A stretch of 64,000 nucleotides of DNA from contig JBDRAL010000049.1 of assembly GCA_039793685.1 (NCBI GenBank), forward strand, positions 62,001 through 126,000, written 5' to 3'. The position numbers and the translations under genes were made by a program. The notes below the pieces were generated by a model. The model made no database searches, was not told the origin of the DNA, and saw only the letters and a list, made by a program, of their open reading frames with translations. Below are positions 1 to 9,015 of this stretch, piece after piece. Origin of the DNA: JAAFHI01 sp039793685 (GTDB lineage: Bacteria; Acidobacteriota; Blastocatellia; Chloracidobacteriales; Chloracidobacteriaceae). Every line of letters begins with the position of its first letter. Within the stretch, counting starts at the first letter, position 1.

Positions 1-1422
1 AATGTCGGCGGCGCAGTTGAGAAAACCGATTTTCAGGCGAGGATCGCCCTCGGCGGTCACGAGGCGCCCGTTGTCAAAACGCATCAGATCGGAGGTCGAA
101 ACCAGAACGAGGCCGTTCTTTTCGCCCAAAGCCGAGGTTTGAAGAAATTGATTCAACGACGTGCCGTCAAACTCCTGGCCCTTCCCGGTGAACGGAACGA
201 AGGTCCATTTCCCGTTTGAAAATGTTTGAAGGCCGCCCCGCATGCCGCCCATCGCGAACATGGGAGCGCCGGACGCATCGACGGTTTCGGCGAAACAGGA
301 AATGTCGCCGGAAGGCAGCCCCGACTTTTCATCAACCCGGAGCCACCCGCCGTCGCGCAGCCGTGCCAGTCCGGCGCTGTGCGTCCCGGCCCAGAGCGTC
401 GGCTGCTCCGGGTCGGTGACGGCGAAACTCAGGACGTTCGCCGTTTTGAGCGGCGTGTTTTCAGTGACGTTGGCCCAGACGCCGTCGGCGTATCGCCAGA
501 TGCCGCTCTGGGTTCCGGCCCACAAAATGTACTTTCCGTTCGCCCCGCGGGTTTCCGTCAGAATGAACACCCGATGGTCGGGCATTTTCGTTTCGACGCT
601 GAAGGCCGACCAGACGCCGTCCACCCACCGGGCGACGCCGCCGTTCGGCGCGCCGGTAAAAACCGATTTCCGGCCGTCCGGCGCGTGGAGTTCCGCAAAG
701 CAGAAAACGGAATCGTCGGGTGGCGCTTTTTCCTCAAGCTGAAACTTCGGCTTGTCGTCCATCCGTTTCCAGACGCCGTCGGCGAAACGGGCCACGCCGC
801 GCGTCGTCCCCATCCAGACCGCCCATTTTCCGTCGTCGGATTTGGTCGAAAGCAGCGAGGTCACTTCATTGTTCGGAATGCCCGGCGTGTTTTCCGCGTT
901 GAAAACGGTCCATTTGCCGTCCGCCAGCCGACAGACGCCGCCGCTGAACACGCCGCACCAGATAACCGATTTTCCGTTTTCAACCGTCTCGGCGATGCCG
1001 AAAACCGACTTTCCGGGCAGTCCGCTCGTCGTATCGAACGTTTCCCAGACACCGTCGCGCCAGCGGAGCAACCCGCCGCCGCGCGTTCCGAACCAGAGAC
1101 TTCCATCGGAAGCGGCGAGGATGGAATTCCGGCTGATACTGTTGGCGATGGTCCGGGTCGGAAGCGGAACGGTCGTCCAGCGATGCCCGTTGTAGACCGC
1201 CGCGCCGTCGTCCGTCCCGACCCAGAGGTAGCCGCGCCGGTCCACGCACATGGCCTGGATGGAATTTTGAGGCAATCCGTCGCTGTCCGACGTGTAAAGG
1301 CGAATGGCGGGTCGCCCGAGGGTGGCCGGGTCGGGAGCGGAAGCCGCCCGCGCCGGTCCGGGGGGCGCAATCAGTCCCCAGATCGACAGCAGGAGCACCG
1401 CAATCCAACCAACGTGGCGCAT
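1..1422 (-). CDS. Two-component-regulator propeller protein, C-terminus cut by window edge
   Basis: An open frame runs from an ATG at 1422 to the left edge without a stop (474 codons seen). It begins with a signal peptide (hydrophobic run, then PARAAS). After that come about nine blades with the signature of two-component-regulator propellers: LWVGTDDG, LWFGTRGG, WCGVFSGG, WMGTTRG, LWAGTQSG and similar, each followed by a DGxW pair. Such propellers usually form the periplasmic sensor part of hybrid histidine kinases or GGDEF proteins. The output domain, if there is one, lies outside the window. Overlapping frames on both strands are shadows. It diverges from the M1-like gene, with a repeat element between them. 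Confidence 0.85.
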   Translation of the reverse strand, partial: MRHVGWIAVLLLSIWGLIAPPGPARAASAPDPATLGRPAIRLYTSDSDGLPQNSIQAMCVDRRGYLWVGTDDGAAVYNGHRWTTVPLPTRTIANSISRNSILAASDGSLWFGTRGGGLLRWRDGVWETFDTTSGLPGKSVFGIAETVENGKSVIWCGVFSGGVCRLADGKWTVFNAENTPGIPNNEVTSLLSTKSDDGKWAVWMGTTRGVARFADGVWKRMDDKPKFQLEEKAPPDDSVFCFAELHAPDGRKSVFTGAPNGGVARWVDGVWSAFSVETKMPDHRVFILTETRGANGKYILWAGTQSGIWRYADGVWANVTENTPLKTANVLSFAVTDPEQPTLWAGTHSAGLARLRDGGWLRVDEKSGLPSGDISCFAETVDASGAPMFAMGGMRGGLQTFSNGKWTFVPFTGKGQEFDGTSLNQFLQTSALGEKNGLVLVSTSDLMRFDNGRLVTAEGDPRLKIGFLNCAADI

Positions 1423-1779
1423 TCGGGGAGAATCCTTCGGGGAAAGACATCAGGGATCGGGGGTCAGGGATCAGGGAGTTTCAAGTCGGACGACGCGGCG
1501 GTGTCCTTCCAGCTTCAATACACATCGAAACCGAACAGGCTCGACCGTGAAACAATCATCACCGACGGCACACTGATCCCTGATCCCTGTCCACTGACCT
1601 CTTCGTCCGGAGGACGCCAATATTACTTCAGCCTTTGTCCGGGTTGCCGCGATTTTTTTCCGTGGCGGAGAAACCTGGATACGGGCAAACGTTCTCGCCG
1701 GGCGCGGCCTGATGTATGCTCGCGCCGCCGGAGTTTCCTTCCTATTATCGGTCGGCGGATTTTCAGGAGATATTTCACG
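1423..1779. other. Divergent intergenic region
   Basis: This 357-bp gap between divergent start codons contains one inverted pair of heptamer arrays (1450-1477 and 1573-1599), annotated separately. A purine-rich ribosome-binding site (CAGGAGA, 1764-1770) precedes the M1-like gene. Nothing else could be supported. Confidence 0.6.
1450..1599. repeat. Inverted pair of GGATCAG-type heptamer arrays
   Basis: The left arm (1450-1477) is about four degenerate copies of GGATCAG. The right arm (1573-1599) is the reverse complement type (CTGATCC). The spacer is 95 bp. The same heptamer is repeated nine times perfectly at 63423-63485 at the other end of the window. Confidence 0.8.
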
Positions 1780-4038
1780 ATGACCATCGCTTCGTTCGTT
1801 TCACGGCTCCGCGCACGGGTCGTACTCGGCGTTTTCTTCACCCTTCTCGTGGCTACCGGCCCGGCTTTCGCCCAAGGCGATTCGCCCATCGACGTTTCCA
1901 ACTACGTCATCAACGCGGAAATCATTCCCGAAACGCAGACCCTGAGCGCACGCGTGCAGGTCACCTTCCGACCGACCAAAACGATTCAATCGGTCATTTT
2001 CGAACTTAACGGTTCGCTGGAAGTCCATCAGGTCTACGGCCCGAACGGCGAACCGCTTCAGTTTTCACAGGATCGCCTCAAGGATTTGAACGTCCGGGTC
2101 GCGCTGCCGCAGGCCGCGCCGCCCGATCAGGAGCTGACGCTCACGTTCGACTACGCCGGGCAACTGATTTCGGCGGAAGGCGGCGTGCTGTCGAACAAAC
2201 GGCTCGCCTTCGTCGGCAACGAGGGGGCATACCTGCTCTACGCCGGACGCTGGTTTCCCTTTCACGGCTACGCCGCCGACACCGCGACCTACACGATCAA
2301 CCTCGTCGCGCCGCAAGGGCTGACCGCCGTCGGCTTCGGGACCTACACGCAGCAACCGCTCACCGGCTCGGCTTTTCCGCCGATTCCCCGCCGGACCGGT
2401 CCAAAGGAAACGCCCGACGCCACTCCGACGACGCCCAAGCCGAAGCCGAAACCCCGCCCGCGCCGCCCGCGACCGGCCGCGTTCAATAGCAGTCAGCAGT
2501 CAGTAGTCAGTGGTCAGCGGCCAGTGGTCAGTGTTCAGCCGGCCGTTTATCGAAAGGACAAAAATTCATCGTTCATCGTTCATCGTTCATCGTTTCAGGC
2601 CCCGAAGCCGCTCCCCACCGGGACCGGCACGCGGACGAAGCACACGTTTGTCGCGAACACGCCGGTGTTGCCCGGAACGCTGGCGGTCGGGAAATACCAG
2701 ACGCGTACGACCAAGCGCGGCAACTTTGAAGTCAGCGTCAATTTCCGCCCCGGCAACGAGGCCAACGCGGAACGCTACGCCGAGGTGATGGCCGAGGCAG
2801 GCGACCTCTATGACCGGACGTTCGGCCCTTACGCCTTCGGCGGCCGCCTGAACGTGGCCGAAATCGACGATGAAAGTCTCGAAAGCTACACCACGGCGGG
2901 CGTGACGCTGCTCGCCGGGCGGGTTTTCAATGCCCGAACCATGCCTCGCGAACTGCTTTCCCGTGAAACCGCGTATCAGTGGTGGGGGCAGGCAGTCGGC
3001 CTCAAAAGTTTCGATGACATCTGGATTTCGCAGGGGCTGGCGACCTACAGCTACCTGCTGGCGGAGGAAAAGGGCCGCAACGACGCCCAGGTCCGCGACC
3101 TGATGCGCGACATTTCTGAGCGCGCCCTTGCGTTCGAGGGCCAGACCTCGATTCTCCGCGCGCCCGCCGAACTTGACGACCAGTCATCGGCCTACCGTTC
3201 GGTCATCTTTTATAAGGGCGCGTTCGTTTTCCGGATGCTGCGCGGCGTGATGGGCGATGAAAAGTTCTTCCGGCTCTTAAATACCCACTACACGACGAAT
3301 CGCGGCAAACAGACGTCCATCAAGGACTTCGAGGCCACCGCGGCGCAGGTGAACGGAAGCGACCTGCGGGCCTTCTTCGCGCTCTGGGTGGATTCGACCG
3401 GCGTGCCGGAATTCAAGCCGGACTATCAGATTCTGCGGGTCAAGGACGGGACGTTCCGGATTCGCGGCTCGCTCGAACAGAACCTCGAAGGGTTCAAGAT
3501 GCCGGTTGACGTCGCACTCGAATATCAGGGCGGCGTGGACCGTTCGACGGTGCAGTTCGACGGAAAGTCGGCGGATTTTGTACTTTCCTCGAAAACCGAG
3601 CCGCGCGACCTCGTGATCGACCCGGACAGCAAGATTCTCCGCATTTCCGATGAAGTTCGCGTCGCGGTGGTCGTCCGGCGGGGCATTCAGCACTTCGAGG
3701 ACGAGGAATATCCGGAAGCGCAGCAGCAGTTCGAGGCGGCCATCAAGGTCAATCGCCGCAGTAGTTGGGCGTGGTACAACCTCGCGCAGCTCTACCTGAA
3801 GCAGCAGAACTACGAAAAGGCGAAGGATGCCTTTGAAGAAGCCATCGACGGCGACCTGCGTCCGCGCTGGATCGAGGCGTGGGCCACGCTCGGCAAGGGC
3901 AACTGCTACGACGCGGAAGGCAAACGCGACCGCGCGGTGGCGGAATACCGCAAGGTCATCGACCTCGGCGACACCTACAACGGCGTCAAGGAACAGGCCG
4001 AACGCTACCTTGAAAAACCCTACCGCGCCGGACAGTAA
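1780..4038 (+). CDS. Secreted M1-family peptidase homologue, zinc site lost, with C-terminal TPRs
   Basis: The 752-residue protein starts at an ATG preceded by CAGGAGA with 9-nt spacing; longer upstream starts are shadow. It has a signal peptide ending AFAQG, an M1-type N-terminal beta domain, an M1 catalytic-domain core and C-terminal TPRs (about 633-745). Where M1 enzymes have HEXXH-X18-E, this one reads R395-E-T-A-Y399, then Q418 (motif ISQGLATY in place of NEGFAEY). Spacing is exact but all three zinc ligands are replaced, so metalloprotease activity is unlikely. It may be a binding or scaffold protein. Residues about 236-273 are encoded by intergenic-type repeat DNA in frame, at a Pro/Lys-rich linker. 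Confidence 0.85.
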   Translation: MTIASFVSRLRARVVLGVFFTLLVATGPAFAQGDSPIDVSNYVINAEIIPETQTLSARVQVTFRPTKTIQSVIFELNGSLEVHQVYGPNGEPLQFSQDRLKDLNVRVALPQAAPPDQELTLTFDYAGQLISAEGGVLSNKRLAFVGNEGAYLLYAGRWFPFHGYAADTATYTINLVAPQGLTAVGFGTYTQQPLTGSAFPPIPRRTGPKETPDATPTTPKPKPKPRPRRPRPAAFNSSQQSVVSGQRPVVSVQPAVYRKDKNSSFIVHRSSFQAPKPLPTGTGTRTKHTFVANTPVLPGTLAVGKYQTRTTKRGNFEVSVNFRPGNEANAERYAEVMAEAGDLYDRTFGPYAFGGRLNVAEIDDESLESYTTAGVTLLAGRVFNARTMPRELLSRETAYQWWGQAVGLKSFDDIWISQGLATYSYLLAEEKGRNDAQVRDLMRDISERALAFEGQTSILRAPAELDDQSSAYRSVIFYKGAFVFRMLRGVMGDEKFFRLLNTHYTTNRGKQTSIKDFEATAAQVNGSDLRAFFALWVDSTGVPEFKPDYQILRVKDGTFRIRGSLEQNLEGFKMPVDVALEYQGGVDRSTVQFDGKSADFVLSSKTEPRDLVIDPDSKILRISDEVRVAVVVRRGIQHFEDEEYPEAQQQFEAAIKVNRRSSWAWYNLAQLYLKQQNYEKAKDAFEEAIDGDLRPRWIEAWATLGKGNCYDAEGKRDRAVAEYRKVIDLGDTYNGVKEQAERYLEKPYRAGQ
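2489..2595 (+). repeat. Heptamer arrays inserted in frame inside a coding region
   Basis: Positions 2489-2533 hold about six copies of a GTCAGTG-type heptamer and 2565-2595 about four copies of TTCATCG. Both are of the kind otherwise found between genes here. They are translated (VVSGQRPVVSVQ, then SSFIVHRSSF) in the M1-like protein linker. No stop is created. Confidence 0.85.
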
Positions 4039-4047
4039 CCGCCGACC

Positions 4048-4083
4048 CAATGCGGAATGCGGAATATCGAATGCGGAATAAAG
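4048..4083 (+). repeat. AATGCGG heptamer array
   Basis: About four degenerate copies of AATGCGG begin 10 bp after the stop codon of the M1-like gene. A partial reverse-complement counterpart follows at about 4088-4112. Confidence 0.7.
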
Positions 4084-4181
4084 AGCGAAGTTCCATATTC
4101 GAAGTTCCGCGTTCTCTTTGGCCCCGACCCGATGGCGGAATTGTTCAGGCCATACATTCCCGTTTTCGAACGACCAACCAA

Positions 4182-4236
4182 CGCCCCGGCGGGGCGGCGT
4201 TACGATAGCCGAGGGCGAGCGAAGCGATGCCCTCGG
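4182..4236. terminator. Two GC-rich hairpins between convergent genes
   Basis: CGCCCCGGCGGGGCG (4182-4196) is followed by an 8-bp stem CCGAGGGC / GCCCTCGG (4209-4216 and 4229-4236). They lie between the convergent M1-like and PH-like genes. They may act as a two-way terminator or be a REP-like repeat. There is no clear U-tract. Confidence 0.4.
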
Positions 4237-4294
4237 AACGGTCGGGGACAACCTCCCGAGCCGCGTCAGCGGTGAGGGATGGACAAAAGAATGG

Positions 4295-4855
4295 TCATTT
4301 CCCGCTCAGAAGATGTTTGCGAATCAGCCGCTCCACCTCGGCGACGTTCTCGATTCCATAAAAACCGTTTTCCAACTCACGGGAATCCGAAAATCCGGTC
4401 GGCCAGACGCCTTCGAAAAGGAGATCGCCGGTTCCATCCTTGCGTTCGCGCCGGACGAGCCGCTGGAAATGCTTCCCCTCGAAACTGACGACGCGCAAGC
4501 GGTCCTGCTTATCCTCCGCGATGATCGCCTGGCGGTCGGTCACAATGTAAAGAACATTTTTCAACTGCCGCAGAAGCAAAATCCGGAAGAAAATCAGAGC
4601 TATCGGAAAAATCGCCGCCAGAATCCAGCCCGCGTCCTTGTACGAATCCGACAGATATAAAAAAACCGCCATATACGAAATAAAGAGCAAAAAACCGGCC
4701 ACCGGCATCCAGAGTTTTTCGAAGACGCGGATGCGTGGCCGACCGACCCAGAGAATCGCGTCGTCGCCGATTTCCTCGGGTAAACGGGCCGGGAGTCCCG
4801 CCGAAGAGGAAAAGAGCGCTTCAATTCCTTTTGAGCGGTATATTTCGGTCTTCAT
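4295..4855 (-). CDS. PH-like (bPH2-type) membrane protein, third of a tandem trio
   Basis: A 186-residue protein with an N-terminal WVGRP motif, two adjacent hydrophobic segments (about 47-95), then a beta-rich PH-like domain (NVLYIVTDRQAII). It ends with the trio signature NGFYGIENVAEVERLIR. It overlaps its upstream neighbour by 4 bp (ATGA), so it is translationally coupled. The fold assignment follows the layout of bacterial PH-domain membrane proteins; the function is unknown. Confidence 0.75.
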   Translation of the reverse strand: MKTEIYRSKGIEALFSSSAGLPARLPEEIGDDAILWVGRPRIRVFEKLWMPVAGFLLFISYMAVFLYLSDSYKDAGWILAAIFPIALIFFRILLLRQLKNVLYIVTDRQAIIAEDKQDRLRVVSFEGKHFQRLVRRERKDGTGDLLFEGVWPTGFSDSRELENGFYGIENVAEVERLIRKHLLSGK

Positions 4856-5544
4856 GACAAATGCTTTTCCACCAACCGGGTTCGGACTATCCGTTCGACG
4901 TCACTCAGGTTTTCGATTCCGTAAAAACCGTTGTCGAACGAATTCTGTCCATTTGCCTGCGGAATCGGATCGCAGAACGTCAGATTCCCACGACCTTCCG
5001 GATTTCGTTCATAAACGAGTTTTTGAATCTGGTTCGGATAGAAACTCGTGACCGAGACCTCACTTCCCGCAAGAAGAATCAAGGCCCGGTTTTCGGTCAC
5101 GACATAAACCACTCGGCGTGTCCGGGAGAACAGACGGGTTGCCTGAAGCAGATGGGGCACGATCATCGGCAAACACGAACTGAGCGCAATTGCCCCGAAG
5201 ACCTTATCAATGGTCATAAAAAATCCGGCCACCGCCAGAATGACGACCAGCGCGGTCAGATAGAAAGCAAAACTCCCCCACTTTAAACCCGGTCTTCCCA
5301 CCCACAAAACCCCTTCGTCGCCAACTTCCCGAAGAACCAGTTCCCGAAACCGCTCCGGAATGTCGAACCGGCGCAAAACATCCGTTCCGAACGTCACCTC
5401 GGCACGCGGCACGGGCAATGCCCCGCACCGCGCGCAGGTCCCCGTCGTCGGGTCGAATTGATCCGACTGGTGGCAGATTTCACACCGTTGGGGCGTCCCC
5501 TCGGCGAGAATGTCGAAACGTGGCTTGATTTGTTCAGTCGGCAT
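4852..5544 (-). CDS. Zinc-ribbon PH-like membrane protein, second of the trio
   Basis: 230 residues. It begins with a zinc ribbon (C21, C24, C37, C40), then WVGRP, two membrane segments, a PH-like stretch (RVVYVVTENRALIL) and the closing signature NGFYGIENLSDVERIVR. It is paralogous to both neighbours, but only this copy carries the ribbon. It overlaps the upstream gene by 11 bp and the downstream gene by 4 bp, which indicates one operon. The ribbon suggests a protein or nucleic-acid contact that is not identified. Confidence 0.75.
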   Translation of the reverse strand: MPTEQIKPRFDILAEGTPQRCEICHQSDQFDPTTGTCARCGALPVPRAEVTFGTDVLRRFDIPERFRELVLREVGDEGVLWVGRPGLKWGSFAFYLTALVVILAVAGFFMTIDKVFGAIALSSCLPMIVPHLLQATRLFSRTRRVVYVVTENRALILLAGSEVSVTSFYPNQIQKLVYERNPEGRGNLTFCDPIPQANGQNSFDNGFYGIENLSDVERIVRTRLVEKHLS

Positions 5545-6202
5545 GCGGCGGTTGGCCCGGAAGCAATCCCCGAATCAGCCGCTCGACCTCCACAACATTG
5601 TCGATTCCGTAAAAGCCGTCGCGGCGGAATCCGATTGTATTCCCGGAATCGCTTCCGGCAAACAAAAGGTTACCGCGTCCGGACGGATGAACCTGCTTTT
5701 CCAACACCCCGATCTTTTCCGGGAAAAAGGAAAAGACCTTCACCACGCGACCGATTTGAAGAATGAGGAGCCGTTTTTCAGTGACGGCATAGATCGTCTG
5801 GCGTACCCGCCAGGCCGTCACGCCGGAATGAACCAGTACCCCGCCGCCGAGCAAAATCCCGAGGGCGCCGAAAAACCGGTTGTCCGTCGTCCGCGAGTAA
5901 AACGTGAGGACACCAACCGCCAACGCGCCGATCCCGAGAAAAACCATGACCACCAACAGCTCGGTCGGACGCGGGTGATCTCCCCACAGCAGACGTTCGT
6001 CCCCGACTTCCCGGCCCAGCAGTTCAATGAAAGACGGGGAAAGACGCCCGCGAAACACTGCGGCGACCTGCTCCGGATACCGTCGCTCCCCACTTGGTCC
6101 GGAGTGTTCCTGATTCATACGCATACCAGAATTTTCTTTTGATTTACCCGAATAATTCCACAGCCGGAGCATCATTGAAACAGTGGACACCATACTTTTC
6201 AC
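5534..6202 (-). CDS. PH-like membrane protein, first of the trio
   Basis: Up to 222 residues. The true start may be the ATG at 6124 (MRMNQEH), because the first 26 residues lack similarity to the paralogues and no start has a strong ribosome-binding site. It has two membrane segments (about 80-125), then a beta-rich region (TIYAVTEKRLLIL), and ends with DGFYGIDNVVEVERLIR like the other two. First gene of the tight minus-strand operon. A plus-strand gene starts just upstream, so promoters here are divergent. Confidence 0.75.
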   Translation of the reverse strand: MKSMVSTVSMMLRLWNYSGKSKENSGMRMNQEHSGPSGERRYPEQVAAVFRGRLSPSFIELLGREVGDERLLWGDHPRPTELLVVMVFLGIGALAVGVLTFYSRTTDNRFFGALGILLGGGVLVHSGVTAWRVRQTIYAVTEKRLLILQIGRVVKVFSFFPEKIGVLEKQVHPSGRGNLLFAGSDSGNTIGFRRDGFYGIDNVVEVERLIRGLLPGQPPHAD

Positions 6203-6258
6203 GTTTTAAGTTCAGGTTTCCGTCAGCCGTTGAATCTCTCCTCCGCAAACAGGCGTCC

Positions 6259-7245
6259 ATGTCGAATCGAAAACAATGGCTGATCGGCCTTCTGGTGACG
6301 GTTTTCGCCGTGGTCCATCCGGTCTCCGGACAGGACGAACCTGCGCTCACCGTGGAAACCAATGCCGTTTCAATTCCGGTGGTTGTCCGCGACGCCAAAA
6401 ATCGTCCGGTTCTCGACTTGAAGGAAGCCGATTTTCGTGTTTCGCAGGATGGGAAATCGGTGGACGTCGTCTATTTCGCGCTCGACACCTCGGCGGTTGA
6501 CGTGGCGCTGCTGCTCGACACGAGCGAGAGCGTACGGACGGAATTGAGCTTCCTTCAGGAATCGGCCTTCGCCTTTCCCGAACGTCTCGCGCCCGCCGAC
6601 CGCGTTTCCGTCTGGTCGTTCAATGAAAACGTCCGCGAAGTTCTGAAACTGACCGCGCCCGGACAGACGAAGGAAATCGCCGCCGCGCTTCGAAACCTCG
6701 ACGCGAGCGGAAACACGGCGCTCTATAACGCGGTGACGCGGGTTTCGCGGACCTTCGCCGCAACCTCGAAACAGACGAAACCGACGCGCCGCAACTGCAT
6801 CGTCCTGCTCACCGACGGCGACGACAATGCGAGCCGCGACACCACGCTCGACGGCGCGGTCGCCGCCGCGCTCGAAGCCGACGTCAGCGTTTACGTCGTA
6901 TCGCGCGGCAAAGTCCTTCTCAAATTTTTTCAAAACGCGCTTTCGAGCGGACGCCTGACCAGCGAGGAAAGGCTCAAGGTCAGGGTCCAGATCGACCGGC
7001 TGAAACGTGCCGAGACCTCCGCGACGCAACTCGCCGAGCGCACCGGCGGACGAATTCTCTTTCCCGAACGTGACGCGGACGTGACGCGCGCCTACGCGGA
7101 GATTGCAACCGAACTTCATCAGCGGTACAACATCGGCTACGCGCTTGACTCCCCCGTACCCGACGGTTCCTTCCACCGTCTGAAAGTCGAAACGCGCCGC
7201 CGGGACCTCCGCGTCTGGGCGCGCGAAGGTTTTTACGCCAGATGA
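6259..7245 (+). CDS. Secreted VWFA protein of the Acidobacteria type
   Basis: 328 residues from the ATG at 6259. The signal peptide ends VSGQDEP. It then has a short beta domain (VVVRDAKNRPVLDLKEADF) typical of the VWFA-related Acidobacterial family, followed by a von Willebrand A domain with the MIDAS motif LLLDTSESV and LTDGDDNAS. It probably binds a divalent metal and a protein partner outside the cytoplasm. The stop overlaps the next start by 4 bp. Family membership is a main argument for an acidobacterial host. Confidence 0.9.
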   Translation: MSNRKQWLIGLLVTVFAVVHPVSGQDEPALTVETNAVSIPVVVRDAKNRPVLDLKEADFRVSQDGKSVDVVYFALDTSAVDVALLLDTSESVRTELSFLQESAFAFPERLAPADRVSVWSFNENVREVLKLTAPGQTKEIAAALRNLDASGNTALYNAVTRVSRTFAATSKQTKPTRRNCIVLLTDGDDNASRDTTLDGAVAAALEADVSVYVVSRGKVLLKFFQNALSSGRLTSEERLKVRVQIDRLKRAETSATQLAERTGGRILFPERDADVTRAYAEIATELHQRYNIGYALDSPVPDGSFHRLKVETRRRDLRVWAREGFYAR

Positions 7246-8144
7246 CGAACACGCTCGTGCTGTTCGAAATCCCGGCTCTCTGGATCGCCGCGCTCTCGCA
7301 ACTCGTCATCGCCACGGTTCACGGGTTGCTCGGCGCGTGGCTTGCCGTGCGGATGGTCTTCCGCCCGCTGCGCCCGATCTACATTCTCGGGTGGAAACTG
7401 CCCTTCACGCCGGGAATGATTCCCGCCGAACGCGAATCCTTTCTCGAACGTTTCGCGGGCGTCATCGCTGACCGCGTCCTGACGGTCGAAACCATCACCG
7501 ACGAAATCGTCAATCTCGGGATTCAAAGCGAAATCCACACCGTTTCCGCGCAGCACTACACCGAGCAGACGACCAGCGAGGATTTTCTGACCTCGCTCGC
7601 GCAGCGTTTCGTCGGCGTTCTCGAAGACGAACGCAACGCCGAACCGATCAGCCGCCGGGTCAACGAAAGCCTTTCGGCCATCGTCGTCGCGGAAGTCGGT
7701 GAAAAATATGGCTTCATCGGGAAAATCATCGCCAACCGGCTCATCGAAACCGGTCTGATCAAGAAAATTCTCACCCTTTCCCTCAAGGACATCGCCCGCC
7801 AGCTCAGCCGCAACCCCGTTTCACGCGAAGGCATGGTCAACGCCATTACCGCCGTCGGCCAGCAGGTTTTTTCCGGAACGGGAACGGGCGAGTTCAAGCC
7901 GCTGCCAACCGTCGCGCCCGATCAGGAAATGACGGTGGTGGATGATTTCGTCAAATCACTCAGTCGCCGCCTCGACATCGAGCGCATCATGCGGGAACAG
8001 CTCAACGGCTTCAGCAACGAGATGATCGAGGACCTCGTCTACCGCGCGGCAGGCCGCGAACTGAACATGATCATCCGGTTCGGGGCTTTCGTCGGCTTCG
8101 GCATCGGAATCATTCAGGCCGGACTCGTCCTGCTCGGAAGCTGA
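7242..8144 (+). CDS. DUF445 family membrane protein
   Basis: 300 residues with an N-terminal and a C-terminal membrane segment flanking a helical region. It carries the DUF445 hallmarks: AVRMVFRPLRPIYILGWKLPFTPGMIP near the N-terminus, split here as LAVRMVFRPL and LPFTPGMIP, and a C-terminal GFGIGIIQ helix. The family is widespread and of unknown function (YheB-like). It overlaps the VWFA gene by 4 bp and is probably cotranscribed with it. Confidence 0.85.
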   Translation: MTNTLVLFEIPALWIAALSQLVIATVHGLLGAWLAVRMVFRPLRPIYILGWKLPFTPGMIPAERESFLERFAGVIADRVLTVETITDEIVNLGIQSEIHTVSAQHYTEQTTSEDFLTSLAQRFVGVLEDERNAEPISRRVNESLSAIVVAEVGEKYGFIGKIIANRLIETGLIKKILTLSLKDIARQLSRNPVSREGMVNAITAVGQQVFSGTGTGEFKPLPTVAPDQEMTVVDDFVKSLSRRLDIERIMREQLNGFSNEMIEDLVYRAAGRELNMIIRFGAFVGFGIGIIQAGLVLLGS

Positions 8145-8250
8145 CTCGCCCGCCAAACCCGAAAATACGGGGAAACCGGTTGGGGACAACGCCCGTGAGA
8201 AGGCATGATTCCAATTGAAGACTCTGTTTTCGAAAGGAATGGAAACAACA

Positions 8251-8964
8251 ATGAACAACTATCAACCGCCACAACGCTCATTCGGACAGGATGAATACGG
8301 CTGGCCCGGCGTCCGTCCCCGCACCGCCGCCGACTCGCCGCTGACCGAACGCATGTCCTTCATCCGCAAGGTTTACGGACTGTTTTTCCTCGGCATCCTG
8401 ACCAGCATCGGCGGCGTCGCACTGAGCCTGTTCACCGGAATGTACCGCTTTGTTCTCGACCACTACATCATTTCCTTTGGAATCGTGTTCGTGGCGGTTT
8501 TCGCCGTTTCGGCGGTCCGGCTCGTCAAGGGCGTCAACATTCTCGCGCTGCTCGCCTTTACCGCGCTCATCGGCGTCTGGAGTTCGCCGCTCATCCTTTA
8601 CGCGCTCGGAAGAAATCCGACGTCGCTCCTTACCGCTGGCGGACTGACCACGCTGGCCTTCGGGGGGCTGACGGCGTACGTCTTCATCACCCGCAAGGAT
8701 TTCAGCTTCCTCGGCGGATTCCTCTGGACCGGCTTCTTCGTCCTTTTCGGGGCCGCCCTGCTCGGAATGCTGCTCGGCTCGTCCGTCGTTTCGCTGGCGG
8801 TTTCGTCGGTGGCGATTTTCCTGTTCAGCGGATTCGTCCTCTACGACACGTCGAACATCATCCATCGCCTGCCGACGAACGAGTATGTCGCGGGCGCGCT
8901 CGACCTGTTTCTCGACTTCTTCAACATCTTCATCAGCCTGTTGAGGATTTTGAACCGCGATTGA
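8251..8964 (+). CDS. Bax inhibitor-1 / YccA family membrane protein
   Basis: 237 residues with seven hydrophobic segments after a soluble Pro-rich N-terminus. The C-terminal motif LYDTSNII followed by a final LDFFNIFISLLRIL helix is the BI-1 family signature. AAAGGA at 8233-8238 sits 12 nt before this ATG; the in-frame ATG at 8239 directly abuts it and is less likely. The family includes pH-dependent calcium-leak channels, but the role here is not known. Confidence 0.88.
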   Translation: MNNYQPPQRSFGQDEYGWPGVRPRTAADSPLTERMSFIRKVYGLFFLGILTSIGGVALSLFTGMYRFVLDHYIISFGIVFVAVFAVSAVRLVKGVNILALLAFTALIGVWSSPLILYALGRNPTSLLTAGGLTTLAFGGLTAYVFITRKDFSFLGGFLWTGFFVLFGAALLGMLLGSSVVSLAVSSVAIFLFSGFVLYDTSNIIHRLPTNEYVAGALDLFLDFFNIFISLLRILNRD

Positions 8965-8985
8965 TGAAGTTTCCGGTCGAAACGC

Positions 8986-9015
8986 AAAGGGGAGGCTCAC
9001 CGGCCTCCCCTTTTT
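8986..9015. terminator. Bidirectional terminator
   Basis: The stem AAAGGGGAGG pairs with CCTCCCCTTT across a short loop and is followed by T residues. It lies between the convergent BI-1 gene and uracil-DNA glycosylase gene and touches the stop codon of the latter. Confidence 0.85.

Noticed and set aside
226..1779. Upstream extension of the M1-like reading frame
   Set aside because: The extension lacks protein-like composition, overlaps the propeller gene antisense, and the ATG at 1780 has a good ribosome-binding site and signal peptide.
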